A stretch of DNA of 15,342 nt from Acidimicrobiaceae bacterium (GTDB taxonomy: Bacteria; Actinomycetota; Acidimicrobiia; Acidimicrobiales; Ilumatobacteraceae), in contig DMQJ01000276.1 of NCBI GenBank assembly GCA_003455715.1, forward strand, positions 1 to 15,342, written 5' to 3'. The notes beneath the pieces are model-generated. The model did not search any database and had not been told where the DNA came from. It was given only the letters and a program-made list of their open reading frames with translations. Numbering within the stretch: the first letter of the stretch is position 1; each line of letters opens with the position of its first letter. Below are positions 1 through 9,247 of this stretch, one piece after another. The position numbers and the translations under genes are program-made.

Positions 1-2718
<2,718 letters not shown>

Positions 2719-2727
2719 CTTCCTCCG

Positions 2728-4014
2728 GTGACCTCTCCCGCCGTCGCGCCACCGTCTGCTTACCCCGAGGAGCAGTGGCCAGCACTGCAGCAGCGCACCA
2801 TGACGGTGCTCCGTCTGGGGCAGATCCCTGGCCAAGCCGCGGTGGCGGGCGTGGTCGCAGTGGTGGCGTTGTTGGCCAAGGATCTCCTCGGCGGCAACGA
2901 CCAGTTGGCGGGCACAGGCAGTGCAGCCTTCACCCTCGGCTCAGCGTTCCTGGCCGTGCCACTGGCCGCGTACATGCGTCGACGTGGTCGGCGGCCGGGG
3001 TTGATGCTGGCGTTCGGGCTTGGTGCCGTTGGTGCCGCCGTGGCGGGCCTGGGTGGCCAGATGCGAGTGTTCGCCGTGTTCATCGTCGGCATGGCGCTGT
3101 TCGGCGGGGCGCAGGCGGCCACCCTGCAGGGGCGCTACGTCGCGGCCGACCTGGCTCCGGCCTCGGGACGAGCGAAGGCCATCGCAGGCATCGTGTGGGT
3201 GGGCACACTGGGCGCCATCTTCGGGCCACTGCTCACGCCATGGGAGAAGCGAGCGGGCGAGGCAGTTGGGCTCGACGAGTACATCGGGCCGTTCTTCTTT
3301 GCGTCGGCGCTGCTGGTGGCGGCCTTCGTCATCATCGCCGTGTACCTGCGGCCCGACCCGCTGGCGGTGAACGGCCAACTCGACCCGCATGCCACGCGGG
3401 TGAACCCCTTCGCTCAGGTGCGAGTGTCGGCTGGGGTCATTGCCCGCAGCAAGCTGGCGCCGCTCGGGCTGGCCGCAATGGTGATCTCGCAAACCGTGAT
3501 GGTGGCGGTGATGACCATGACCCCGCCGCACATGAAGGATCACAACCACGACGACCTGTCGGCGTACGTCATCGCGCTGCACATCGTGGGCATGTACTTC
3601 TTTGCCCCATGGATCGGTCGCTTCGTCACACGTGTGGGGGCGGTGAAGTCGGTGATGATCGGTGCGGTGGTTACGGGTGCAGGCACCCTCGCCTCGGTGA
3701 TCGCCGGGTACGTGCCGTGGTTGATGTTCGTCGGCTTGTGGCTGCTCGGGGTGGGGTGGAACGTTGGCCTCATCGCCGGGTCGACGCTGCTCACCAATGC
3801 AGTGCCCGAGGATGCTCGGGTGGAGGTGCAGGGCACGGCCGACCTCACGATGAGCCTCTGCGGCGGCACGGCGGCCTTCGCCTCGGGCTTCATCAAGCAG
3901 GCGTGGGGCTTCCATCTACTGGCCGACGCTGCCACCGTGGTGGCCGGGCTGCTGCTGGTGATGGCCTATGCCCAATACCTGCGCGACGGCCGCAGCGTTC
4001 GACCGGCGACCTAG
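2728..4014 (+). CDS. Major facilitator superfamily transporter
   Basis: A 428-residue polytopic membrane protein, predicted to be a secondary transporter or efflux pump with the usual 12-helix MFS layout; substrate unknown. The cytoplasmic loop between helices 2 and 3 carries an MFS motif-A-like stretch, RRRGRRPGL (residues 84-92). Between the halves a His- and Asp-rich loop, MTPPHMKDHNHDD (near 264-276), is followed by AYVIALHIVGMYFF. From memory, a similar 'HM..H.H...' loop followed by a 'HIxGMY' helix occurs in a conserved group of actinobacterial MFS proteins. The start used is GTG at 2728, 9 nt after the uvrA stop; no good Shine-Dalgarno is visible, so expression probably depends on uvrA read-through. 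An alternative ATG lies at residue 25 (near 2800), closer to the first hydrophobic segment. The gene ends 11 nt before the convergent rhomboid-like gene, with no hairpin terminator seen between them. Confidence 0.9.
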   Translation: MTSPAVAPPSAYPEEQWPALQQRTMTVLRLGQIPGQAAVAGVVAVVALLAKDLLGGNDQLAGTGSAAFTLGSAFLAVPLAAYMRRRGRRPGLMLAFGLGAVGAAVAGLGGQMRVFAVFIVGMALFGGAQAATLQGRYVAADLAPASGRAKAIAGIVWVGTLGAIFGPLLTPWEKRAGEAVGLDEYIGPFFFASALLVAAFVIIAVYLRPDPLAVNGQLDPHATRVNPFAQVRVSAGVIARSKLAPLGLAAMVISQTVMVAVMTMTPPHMKDHNHDDLSAYVIALHIVGMYFFAPWIGRFVTRVGAVKSVMIGAVVTGAGTLASVIAGYVPWLMFVGLWLLGVGWNVGLIAGSTLLTNAVPEDARVEVQGTADLTMSLCGGTAAFASGFIKQAWGFHLLADAATVVAGLLLVMAYAQYLRDGRSVRPAT

Positions 4015-4025
4015 CCGGGCCCAAC

Positions 4026-4904
4026 TCAGCGGTTGCGCAGCTTCTTGCTCAGTTCGTTGAGGCGCGCCTTCTCGGCAGCCGTGAGCGAGTCGAGGCCGGA
4101 GGCGCTGGTCTTGTCGAGCAGCACATCGAGTTCGGCCTGCTCGAGCGGGGTGAGCCCGCTCGGTGCGGGCGACGACCCCTGCCAGGGCCCCTGCACCACG
4201 GCTTGCCCGGTGCGGCGCTTGCCGCTCTTCTTGCGGCTGGATGTCGACGAACCCGGTGACCCGAAGCGAGGGATGAACGACAGATCGTCGAGCAGGCCGT
4301 ACTGGCGGCCAATGACGAGGCCGACGATGATGGCACCGAGCTCGACCAGCAAGGCACCCCACAGACGCAGGCCGACCAACTGCAGCACGTCGAGGCCGAC
4401 GAAGACAAGTGCGATGATCCAGGCCGGGATGCCGAAGAACCACATGGCGTTCGGGCTGTCGAAGGCCAGCACGACGAGCATCGAGATGCTGAGGATGCTG
4501 AGGCCGTAGGCGACCCCCGTATCGGACGCGAACTGGAAGAGGGTGACCACCGCCGCGGGGATGATGGTCATCGACGCCACCATCACGGTGAATCGTTGGC
4601 GCCCCACGCGCTCTTCCACCTGATGGCCGATGATCCAGAAGAACACGAGCGTGAGGAGCACCCAGATGCGGTTCGGCGGGTTGTACAGCGGCCACGTGAC
4701 CAGGCGCCACACCTCGCCATCGCGCACCAGCGGGCCGACGTAGCCCAGCTTCTGGGCGGTGGCGATGTCGGCCGCATAGAGGAACATCGAGGCCACGCCA
4801 AGGATGACCAACAGCGCGGTGGTGGTGACGTCGAGCGAGCCGATGCGGAACCAGCCGTCGCGGGAACGGCGTTCGGGAAGTGAGAACTGGTAACGGCCGG
4901 GCAT
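4026..4904 (-). CDS. Rhomboid-fold membrane protein lacking catalytic residues, with C-terminal DUF6576-like tail
   Basis: A 292-residue protein with about six membrane segments. It has rhomboid landmarks: the amphipathic GEVWRLVTWPLYNP entry, then a helix ending IIGHQVEERVGRQRF, matching the family pattern 'G..lE...G..rf'. Active rhomboid proteases use a Ser in GxSG and a late-helix His. Here the GxSG position reads SDTG (127-130), with Thr129 in place of Ser. The only histidine in the whole protein is the one in IIGHQVEE, so the catalytic His is also absent. It is therefore predicted to be a pseudoprotease, comparable in principle to iRhoms or Derlins. After about residue 205 a basic linker (SSRKKSGKRR) leads to a soluble tail, LDVLLDKTSASGLDSLTAAE, resembling the DUF6576 tail of many bacterial rhomboid-like proteins. 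The ATG start lies 25 nt from the divergent uvrC start; no Shine-Dalgarno is seen. Partner or substrate is unknown. Confidence 0.85.
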   Translation of the reverse strand: MPGRYQFSLPERRSRDGWFRIGSLDVTTTALLVILGVASMFLYAADIATAQKLGYVGPLVRDGEVWRLVTWPLYNPPNRIWVLLTLVFFWIIGHQVEERVGRQRFTVMVASMTIIPAAVVTLFQFASDTGVAYGLSILSISMLVVLAFDSPNAMWFFGIPAWIIALVFVGLDVLQLVGLRLWGALLVELGAIIVGLVIGRQYGLLDDLSFIPRFGSPGSSTSSRKKSGKRRTGQAVVQGPWQGSSPAPSGLTPLEQAELDVLLDKTSASGLDSLTAAEKARLNELSKKLRNR

Positions 4905-4913
4905 CAGTGGGCA

Positions 4914-4923
4914 ACCCTATCCT
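4914..4923. promoter_or_regulatory. Overlapping divergent -10 boxes for uvrC and the rhomboid-like gene
   Basis: The 25-nt gap between the two start codons contains ACCCTATCCT. On the plus strand TATCCT (4918-4923) fits the actinobacterial -10 consensus TANNNT and ends 6 nt before the uvrC ATG, the spacing expected if the transcript begins at the A of the start codon. On the minus strand TAGGGT (complement of 4914-4919) lies 9 nt before the rhomboid ATG. The two hexamers share two base pairs, so polymerase could occupy only one at a time. No convincing -35 box is seen for either. This is inferred from sequence only. Confidence 0.5.
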
Positions 4924-4929
4924 GGCCCC

Positions 4930-6819
4930 ATGGTTGCCCGCCCGCCGTCCGGCACGATTCCTGATACTCCCGGGTCGTACCAGTTCAAAGACAGGGACGG
5001 CCGCGTCATCTACGTCGGCAAGGCGTCGAGCCTGCGCCAGCGGCTCTCGAACTACTTCCAAGACCCGCGCAACCTTCACCCGCGTACTGCCCAGATGGTT
5101 GCCACTGCCGCCACGGTCGAGTGGATCGAGGTACGCAACGAAGTCGAAGCGTTGATGCTCGAGTACAGCCTCATCAAGCAGCATCGGCCGCGCTTCAACA
5201 TCCGCCTGCGCGACGACAAGAGCTACCCGTTCCTGGCAATCACCCTCGACGAGCAGTTTCCACGTGCGCTGGTGATGCGCGGCCGCAAACGAAAGGGCAC
5301 CCGCTACTTCGGGCCCTATGCGCATGCCTACGCCATCCGCGACACGCTCGACCTGCTGTTGCGGAGCTTCCCCATCCGCACCTGCAGCCCTGGCAAGTTC
5401 AACGAGCATCACCGGCTGGGCCGTCCGTGCCTCCTGTTCCACATCGAGAAGTGCAGCGGCCCGTGCGTGGGTGAGATCGACGAGATGCCGTACCGCCAAC
5501 TCGTGCAAGAGCTGTGCGACTTCCTCGACGGCGACACCGACGACATCGTGCGGCGCTTGGAGGCCGAGATGGCGTCCGCCGCCAAGGAGTTGGAGTACGA
5601 GCGCGCCGCGCGCGTGCGCGACCGCCTGCTCGCCGTGCGCAAGGCCATCGAGAAGCAGCAGATGGTGGCCGAACGCAGCGAAGACATCGACATCATCGGC
5701 ATCGCCGACGACGAGTTGGAAGCGGCTGTGCAGGTGTTCTTCGTGCGCAAAGGCCGTGTCGTGGGTCGGAAGGGCTTCATCCTCGACAAGGTGGAGGAAC
5801 TCACCCCGGGCGGCCTGGTGGATCGCATCCTCGAGAACCTCTACGGCGACGAGCCGCCCGCCGGTGTGCCCAAGCAGGTGTTGGTGCCTGTCGAGCCCGA
5901 CGACCTACCGACGTACGAAGAGTGGCTCAGCCATCTGCGTGGCAGCCGGGTACAGGTGCGCGTGCCCCAACGTGGCGACAAGCGGGCGCTGCACGAGACG
6001 GTCACCCGCAATGCCGGCGAGGAGTTCGTGCGCCATCGCCTCCGCCGGGCAGGCGACCACAATGCCCGTAGCCGGGCGCTCACCGAACTGCAAGACCTGC
6101 TCAGCCTCCCTGAGGCGCCCCTGCGTATCGAGTGCTACGACATGGCCCATCTGCAGGGCACCGACTATGTGGGATCGATGGTGGTACTGGAGGACGGCCT
6201 GCCCAACAAGCGCGAGTACCGCCGTTTCAAGGTGAAGACGGTGGCAGGCAACGACGATTACGCGGCCATGGAAGAGGTACTCACCCGGCGCCTGCAGGCC
6301 TACATCAACGAGCGCGACGCACCGCTCGACGACGACCTGGTCGACGGCCAGGCGGGCAAGCGGCCGAAGAAGTTCGCCTATCCGCCGCAGTTGTTGGTGG
6401 TCGACGGGGGCAAGGGTCAGCTTGCCGTCGCCGAGCGTGTGGTCAGGTCGCTCGGGCTGGCCGACGAGATTCCCATTGCCTCATTGGCGAAGCGCTTCGA
6501 AGAGGTCTACGTGCCCGGGCGGAGCCAGCCGGTGGAAGTGCCGCGGGGCAGCGATGCGTTGTTCATGCTCCAGCGGATCCGTGACGAAGCCCACCGTTTC
6601 GCCAACACGTTCCACCGCGAATTGCGTGGCAAGCGTATGACGGCGTCGTCGCTCGACGGCATCCCAGGGCTCGGTGAGGCACGCAAGCAGAAGCTGGTCA
6701 AGGCGATGGGCGGGGTCAACGCGGTGAAGAAGGCGTCGCTGGACGAACTGCAGGCCCTGTCGTTCCTCCCGGCCGCTGTGGCCGAAGCGATCCACGCCAA
6801 GTTCCACAGCGCTCAGTGA
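4930..6819 (+). CDS. uvrC: UvrABC system protein C, excinuclease nuclease subunit
   Basis: UvrC makes the 3' and 5' incisions around a lesion held by UvrB. The 629-residue protein has the full family layout. The N-terminal GIY-YIG nuclease domain shows IPDTPGSYQFKD ... VIYVGKA. Four cysteines (152, 167, 175, 179) match the spacing of the [4Fe-4S] ligands reported for E. coli UvrC. The UVR motif that contacts UvrB is near 195-240 (LEYERAARVRDRL). The RNase H-like 5' nuclease domain has ECYDMAH (Asp404), VVDGGKGQL (Asp492) and DEAHRF (His555), matching the known D-D-H triad. A C-terminal helix-hairpin-helix pair starts at SLDGIPGLGEARKQKL. The ATG at 4930 has no Shine-Dalgarno but lies 6 nt after TATCCT, so a leaderless mRNA is likely. 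The TGA overlaps the stop of the convergent LLM gene by 7 nt. Confidence 0.98.
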   Translation: MVARPPSGTIPDTPGSYQFKDRDGRVIYVGKASSLRQRLSNYFQDPRNLHPRTAQMVATAATVEWIEVRNEVEALMLEYSLIKQHRPRFNIRLRDDKSYPFLAITLDEQFPRALVMRGRKRKGTRYFGPYAHAYAIRDTLDLLLRSFPIRTCSPGKFNEHHRLGRPCLLFHIEKCSGPCVGEIDEMPYRQLVQELCDFLDGDTDDIVRRLEAEMASAAKELEYERAARVRDRLLAVRKAIEKQQMVAERSEDIDIIGIADDELEAAVQVFFVRKGRVVGRKGFILDKVEELTPGGLVDRILENLYGDEPPAGVPKQVLVPVEPDDLPTYEEWLSHLRGSRVQVRVPQRGDKRALHETVTRNAGEEFVRHRLRRAGDHNARSRALTELQDLLSLPEAPLRIECYDMAHLQGTDYVGSMVVLEDGLPNKREYRRFKVKTVAGNDDYAAMEEVLTRRLQAYINERDAPLDDDLVDGQAGKRPKKFAYPPQLLVVDGGKGQLAVAERVVRSLGLADEIPIASLAKRFEEVYVPGRSQPVEVPRGSDALFMLQRIRDEAHRFANTFHRELRGKRMTASSLDGIPGLGEARKQKLVKAMGGVNAVKKASLDELQALSFLPAAVAEAIHAKFHSAQ

Positions 6820-7721
6820 ACGTGCGCAAGCACCTCGGCATTGAGGCGCTCGAGTCGTTCGCGACGCTCGCCGGCAGAGCTTCCGAGGTTGAAGTCGGGC
6901 ACTGCAAACTCGTCGACGCCCAACGCCGTGTACTGGTGCAACAGCTCGATGAGTTCGCCCGCTGTTCCGACGAGCGACATGCCGGGCGTGGCGGCACCCA
7001 CGGCTCGCTCGCGCTGCGCAGGAGTGTCGATGAGGAAGACCATCGCCTGCGTTGAACGGCGCAACGAGGCCGGGTCGCGTCCTTCCACTTCGCAGGCCGT
7101 GTCGACCACCGCACTCCGTTGCGCGAACTGCGTCGTGTCGCCCCAGGTGTTCCACTCGTCGGCGAAGCGAGCCGTGAGCCTCGCCATCCGCGGGCCTTTC
7201 GAGCCGATGAGAATCGGCAGCTGGCCCACGGGTCGGGGCCGACAGGCAACGTTGTCGAGTTGGTAGTACTCGCCGTTGAACGTCACCTGGTCGTGGCGCA
7301 GCATGCCGTGCACCACCTGCAGGGCTTCGGCGAAGCGGCGCACCCGTGGCCCAACAGCCAACAGATCGAACCCGTAGGCCTCGTGTTCGTTGCCCTGCCA
7401 GCCAGCACCGAGGCCCAGCACAGCTCGGCCGCCCGACACGTGATCGGCAGTGATGGCTCGCTTGGTGAGCACGACAGGGTGGTGGATGCTCACGGGTGAC
7501 ACCATCGACACGAGGCGCACCCGCGGCACCGCCGCGCCCACTGCGGTGAGCACCGACCAACACTCGAGCACATCGTCGTCGGGGCGGCTGTCGTCGGGAC
7601 CGTTCACCAGCAGGTGATCGGCAGCCCAGAACCCGCTGAAACCGTTGGCCTCCGCCCATCGGGCGAGAGCGATCGTTTCCTCCCATGAGCGGTCGAACGA
7701 TGGCCAGATGGCGAACTTCAT
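6813..7721 (-). CDS. LLM class F420-dependent oxidoreductase
   Basis: A 302-residue luciferase-like monooxygenase-fold (TIM barrel) protein. In actinobacteria this branch typically uses coenzyme F420 to reduce or oxidise small organic substrates; the substrate here is unknown. Features seen: N-terminal strand MKFAIWPSFD, then ALARWAEANGFSGFWAADHL, the mid-barrel VSPVSIHHPVVLTKRA, and the glycine-rich GGRAVLGLGAGWQGNEHEAY segment typical of F420-binding LLM proteins. The QLPILIGSKGPRMARLTARF segment is also characteristic. It is the second gene of an operon with the TetR-SnoaL gene, whose stop lies 9 nt upstream. A good Shine-Dalgarno (AGGAG, 6 nt from ATG) supports this start. The 3' end overlaps uvrC on the opposite strand by 7 nt. 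FMN-dependent use cannot be excluded, but the sequence looks F420-type. Confidence 0.9.
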   Translation of the reverse strand: MKFAIWPSFDRSWEETIALARWAEANGFSGFWAADHLLVNGPDDSRPDDDVLECWSVLTAVGAAVPRVRLVSMVSPVSIHHPVVLTKRAITADHVSGGRAVLGLGAGWQGNEHEAYGFDLLAVGPRVRRFAEALQVVHGMLRHDQVTFNGEYYQLDNVACRPRPVGQLPILIGSKGPRMARLTARFADEWNTWGDTTQFAQRSAVVDTACEVEGRDPASLRRSTQAMVFLIDTPAQRERAVGAATPGMSLVGTAGELIELLHQYTALGVDEFAVPDFNLGSSAGERRERLERLNAEVLAHVH

Positions 7722-7727
7722 GAGTGG

Positions 7728-7732
7728 CTCCT
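7728..7732 (-). promoter_or_regulatory. Ribosome binding site of the LLM gene overlapping the upstream stop codon
   Basis: On the minus strand the TAG stop of the TetR-SnoaL gene runs directly into AGGAG (TAGGAG), followed by 6 nt and the ATG of the LLM gene. This is a near-ideal Shine-Dalgarno spacing and suggests that termination on the regulator gene and initiation on the LLM gene are coupled. Confidence 0.75.
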
Positions 7733-8768
7733 AGGCGAAGCGATGGATGCGCTCGAAGACACGCTCGGCGAAGAGCCAGGTGCCGTCGCGGCGCACATAG
7801 CGGTCGGTGAAGACGCCCAGCACCGAGTTGATGTCGCTGCCCTTTCGGCGCTGCCACTGCTCGGTGACGGTGACCCGTCCGGTGGCCGTGCCCGCCGACT
7901 CGTCGACCTCGAACACGGCGTTGGTGCAGCCCTGAACGACCCATTTGCACGACCCGTAGCGCTGGTCCCACAGCTCCATCACGGCGTCGATTCCCTCGGC
8001 GACGTCGCCTGCCTCCCAACGAGCGTCCTTCACCCACAGGGTGCGGGCCTCGTCGGCATCGAGCCGAGCCGCTGAATCGGCGAACCGGGCAACGAGCTGA
8101 CGCAGCGCAGTGTCGGTGATGGGGGAGGGGCTGCGCGGGCCGGGCCGCTGCGGCACCTCGGTGTCGCGAAGCGCGGCCGGTTCGAGGCCCACTTCCCACG
8201 CTGCCAACGTGCGCACATGGTCGATGAGCTGGTCGCGGGTCATCATCCCGTCGTGTGCAGCGAACTGAACGGCGAGGCCATCGACCACGGCGGTGAGCCG
8301 TGTCGCTGCTGCGCTGGGATCGTCGCAGGCGAACTCGCCGCGCGCGACGCCGTTGGCGATGACGCGGGCCAACAACTCCGCCGACTGCTCGTCGAGTTCC
8401 TGGCTGATCTTGCGCATCATCGGGTTACGTAGCGCCTCGCCCCATCCGTCGATCCACAGCATCCACTCAACGTCGCCGCTGCCTTCGGGCACGTAGTTCT
8501 GGATGGCGCGGTCGAGCTGGCCGACGGAGGTGGGCGCGGCTTCGATTTCGGCTTCCATCTCCGCGAGGTCTTTGCGGGCGTAGTGCGCGAACGCCTCGGC
8601 CAGCAACTGCTCCTTGGAGTCGAAGTGGTAGTGGATGAGACTGCTCGACACGCCGAGACGTTTGGCGACGTCGGCGATGCGAGTGGCGGCGAACCCCCGC
8701 TCGATGACGACCTCACAGGTGACCTCGAGGATCTCGGCGCGGCGCTCTTCGACGGTGGGCTTCTTCAC
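7731..8768 (-). CDS. TetR-family regulator fused to a SnoaL/NTF2-like domain
   Basis: With the GTG start at 8768 this is 345 residues, far longer than a normal TetR protein (about 190-220). Residues 8-56 are a canonical TetR helix-turn-helix domain: AEILEVTCEVVIERGFAATR, then IADVAKRLGVSSSLIHYHFDSKEQLL. Residues about 75-195 form a helical ligand/dimerisation domain (EWMLWIDGWGEALRNP, RLTAVVDGLAVQF), BetI-like in style. A Pro/Arg-rich linker (about 200-218) leads to a SnoaL_4-type alpha+beta domain (about 220-345): LVARFADSAARLDADEARTL ... ATGRVTVTEQWQ ... FTDRYVRRDGTWLFAERVFE. SnoaL-fold proteins bind polyketides, steroids and similar compounds. The 'HxxxN' pair common in SnoaL_4 members reads QGCTN, so this domain may sense rather than catalyse. 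GTG 8768 is preferred over GTG 8816 because the family start (KKPTVEERRAEIL) follows it and TATCGT lies 8 nt upstream. It probably controls itself, the LLM gene and the divergent PPOx-SDR operon. Confidence 0.85.
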   Translation of the reverse strand: MKKPTVEERRAEILEVTCEVVIERGFAATRIADVAKRLGVSSSLIHYHFDSKEQLLAEAFAHYARKDLAEMEAEIEAAPTSVGQLDRAIQNYVPEGSGDVEWMLWIDGWGEALRNPMMRKISQELDEQSAELLARVIANGVARGEFACDDPSAAATRLTAVVDGLAVQFAAHDGMMTRDQLIDHVRTLAAWEVGLEPAALRDTEVPQRPGPRSPSPITDTALRQLVARFADSAARLDADEARTLWVKDARWEAGDVAEGIDAVMELWDQRYGSCKWVVQGCTNAVFEVDESAGTATGRVTVTEQWQRRKGSDINSVLGVFTDRYVRRDGTWLFAERVFERIHRFA

Positions 8769-8776
8769 TGCCGCGC

Positions 8777-8812
8777 ACGATACCGGCAGACACTTGCCAA
8801 GGACGCGATGAT
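8777..8812. promoter_or_regulatory. Divergent promoter/operator region between TetR-SnoaL and PPOx genes
   Basis: The 50-nt gap carries candidate -10 boxes for both directions: TATCGT on the minus strand (complement of 8777-8782), 8 nt before the GTG of the regulator, and a weaker GATGAT (8807-8812) on the plus strand, exactly 6 nt before the ATG of the PPOx gene. Between them is an imperfect inverted repeat GGCA-N6-TGCC (8785-8798), placed where a TetR dimer could block both promoters. The repeat is short and could be chance in GC-rich DNA. No good -35 boxes are seen. Confidence 0.4.
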
Positions 8813-8818
8813 CCACAC

Positions 8819-9247
8819 ATGGACCTCGACGAGATCAAGCAGAAGGCAGCCGCACTCAGCCCGTGGGCGCACATCGCCACGGTGCGCCCCGACGGCACTC
8901 CCGATGTCACCCCGGTGCACCCCTGTTGGGAAGGTGACACCCTCTGGATCATGGTGTTCACCGGAGCGGTGAAGGCACGCAACGTGGCCGCCAACCCGAA
9001 GGTGGCGTTGCACTGGCAGGTCACCGAGAAGGGCGACGGGCTGGAGTTGTGGGGTACCGCCACGCTGCACACCGACCTCGCCACCAAGGAACGCCTGTGG
9101 AACGGAGTCTTCGACTACGACCTCAATCTGTTCGCCCCTGACGGCCCATCGTCGCCACAGGTGGCCTTCCTTGCGGTCGAACCTCACCGCGCCGTCTACC
9201 TCGCGGCATACGGGATGGCGGGCACGTTCCGTTGGGCCCGGCAGTGA
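8819..9247 (+). CDS. Pyridoxamine 5'-phosphate oxidase-fold protein, probably F420-dependent
   Basis: A 142-residue split beta-barrel protein of the PPOx/FDOR superfamily, whose actinobacterial members bind F420 or FMN. It shows the typical opening ALSPWAHIATVRPDGTPDVT, the barrel strand DTLWIMVFTGAVKARNVAAN with its cofactor-phosphate-binding Lys-Ala-Arg-Asn turn, then PKVALHWQV and LELWGTATLH. The C-terminal strand PHRAVYLAAYGMAGTFRW completes the fold. Length is normal for single-domain members. It is the first gene of an operon with the SDR gene, whose GTG overlaps the TGA in a 4-nt GTGA. The ATG lacks a Shine-Dalgarno and lies 6 nt after a possible -10 box, so it may be leaderless. F420 as cofactor is an inference from family resemblance; FMN is the alternative. 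Confidence 0.85.
   Translation: MDLDEIKQKAAALSPWAHIATVRPDGTPDVTPVHPCWEGDTLWIMVFTGAVKARNVAANPKVALHWQVTEKGDGLELWGTATLHTDLATKERLWNGVFDYDLNLFAPDGPSSPQVAFLAVEPHRAVYLAAYGMAGTFRWARQ

Noticed and set aside
3931..3944. Palindrome GCCACC-GT-GGTGGC
   Set aside because: It lies inside the MFS coding frame where Gly/Ala/Val/Thr codons in GC-rich DNA often make such palindromes; there is no regulatory context.
3916..5508. A 530-codon minus-strand open frame over the rhomboid-like gene and uvrC
   Set aside because: It crosses two well-supported genes in another frame and the divergent promoter gap, and has no domain.
6481..8199. A 572-codon minus-strand open frame through the LLM and TetR-SnoaL genes
   Set aside because: It overlaps both genes out of frame and is Arg-rich with no motif. 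I checked whether it could signal a frameshift in the fusion; the TetR-SnoaL frame itself is continuous and gives both domains.
8769..8816. A 16-residue N-terminal extension of the TetR-SnoaL protein from GTG 8816
   Set aside because: The added residues do not look like a TetR N-terminus, there is no Shine-Dalgarno, and the start would lie only 2 nt from the divergent ATG.
9232..9243. TTG start four codons upstream for the SDR gene
   Set aside because: GTG at 9244 overlaps the upstream stop as GTGA and begins directly at the usual SDR N-terminus; the TTG would add only four residues.
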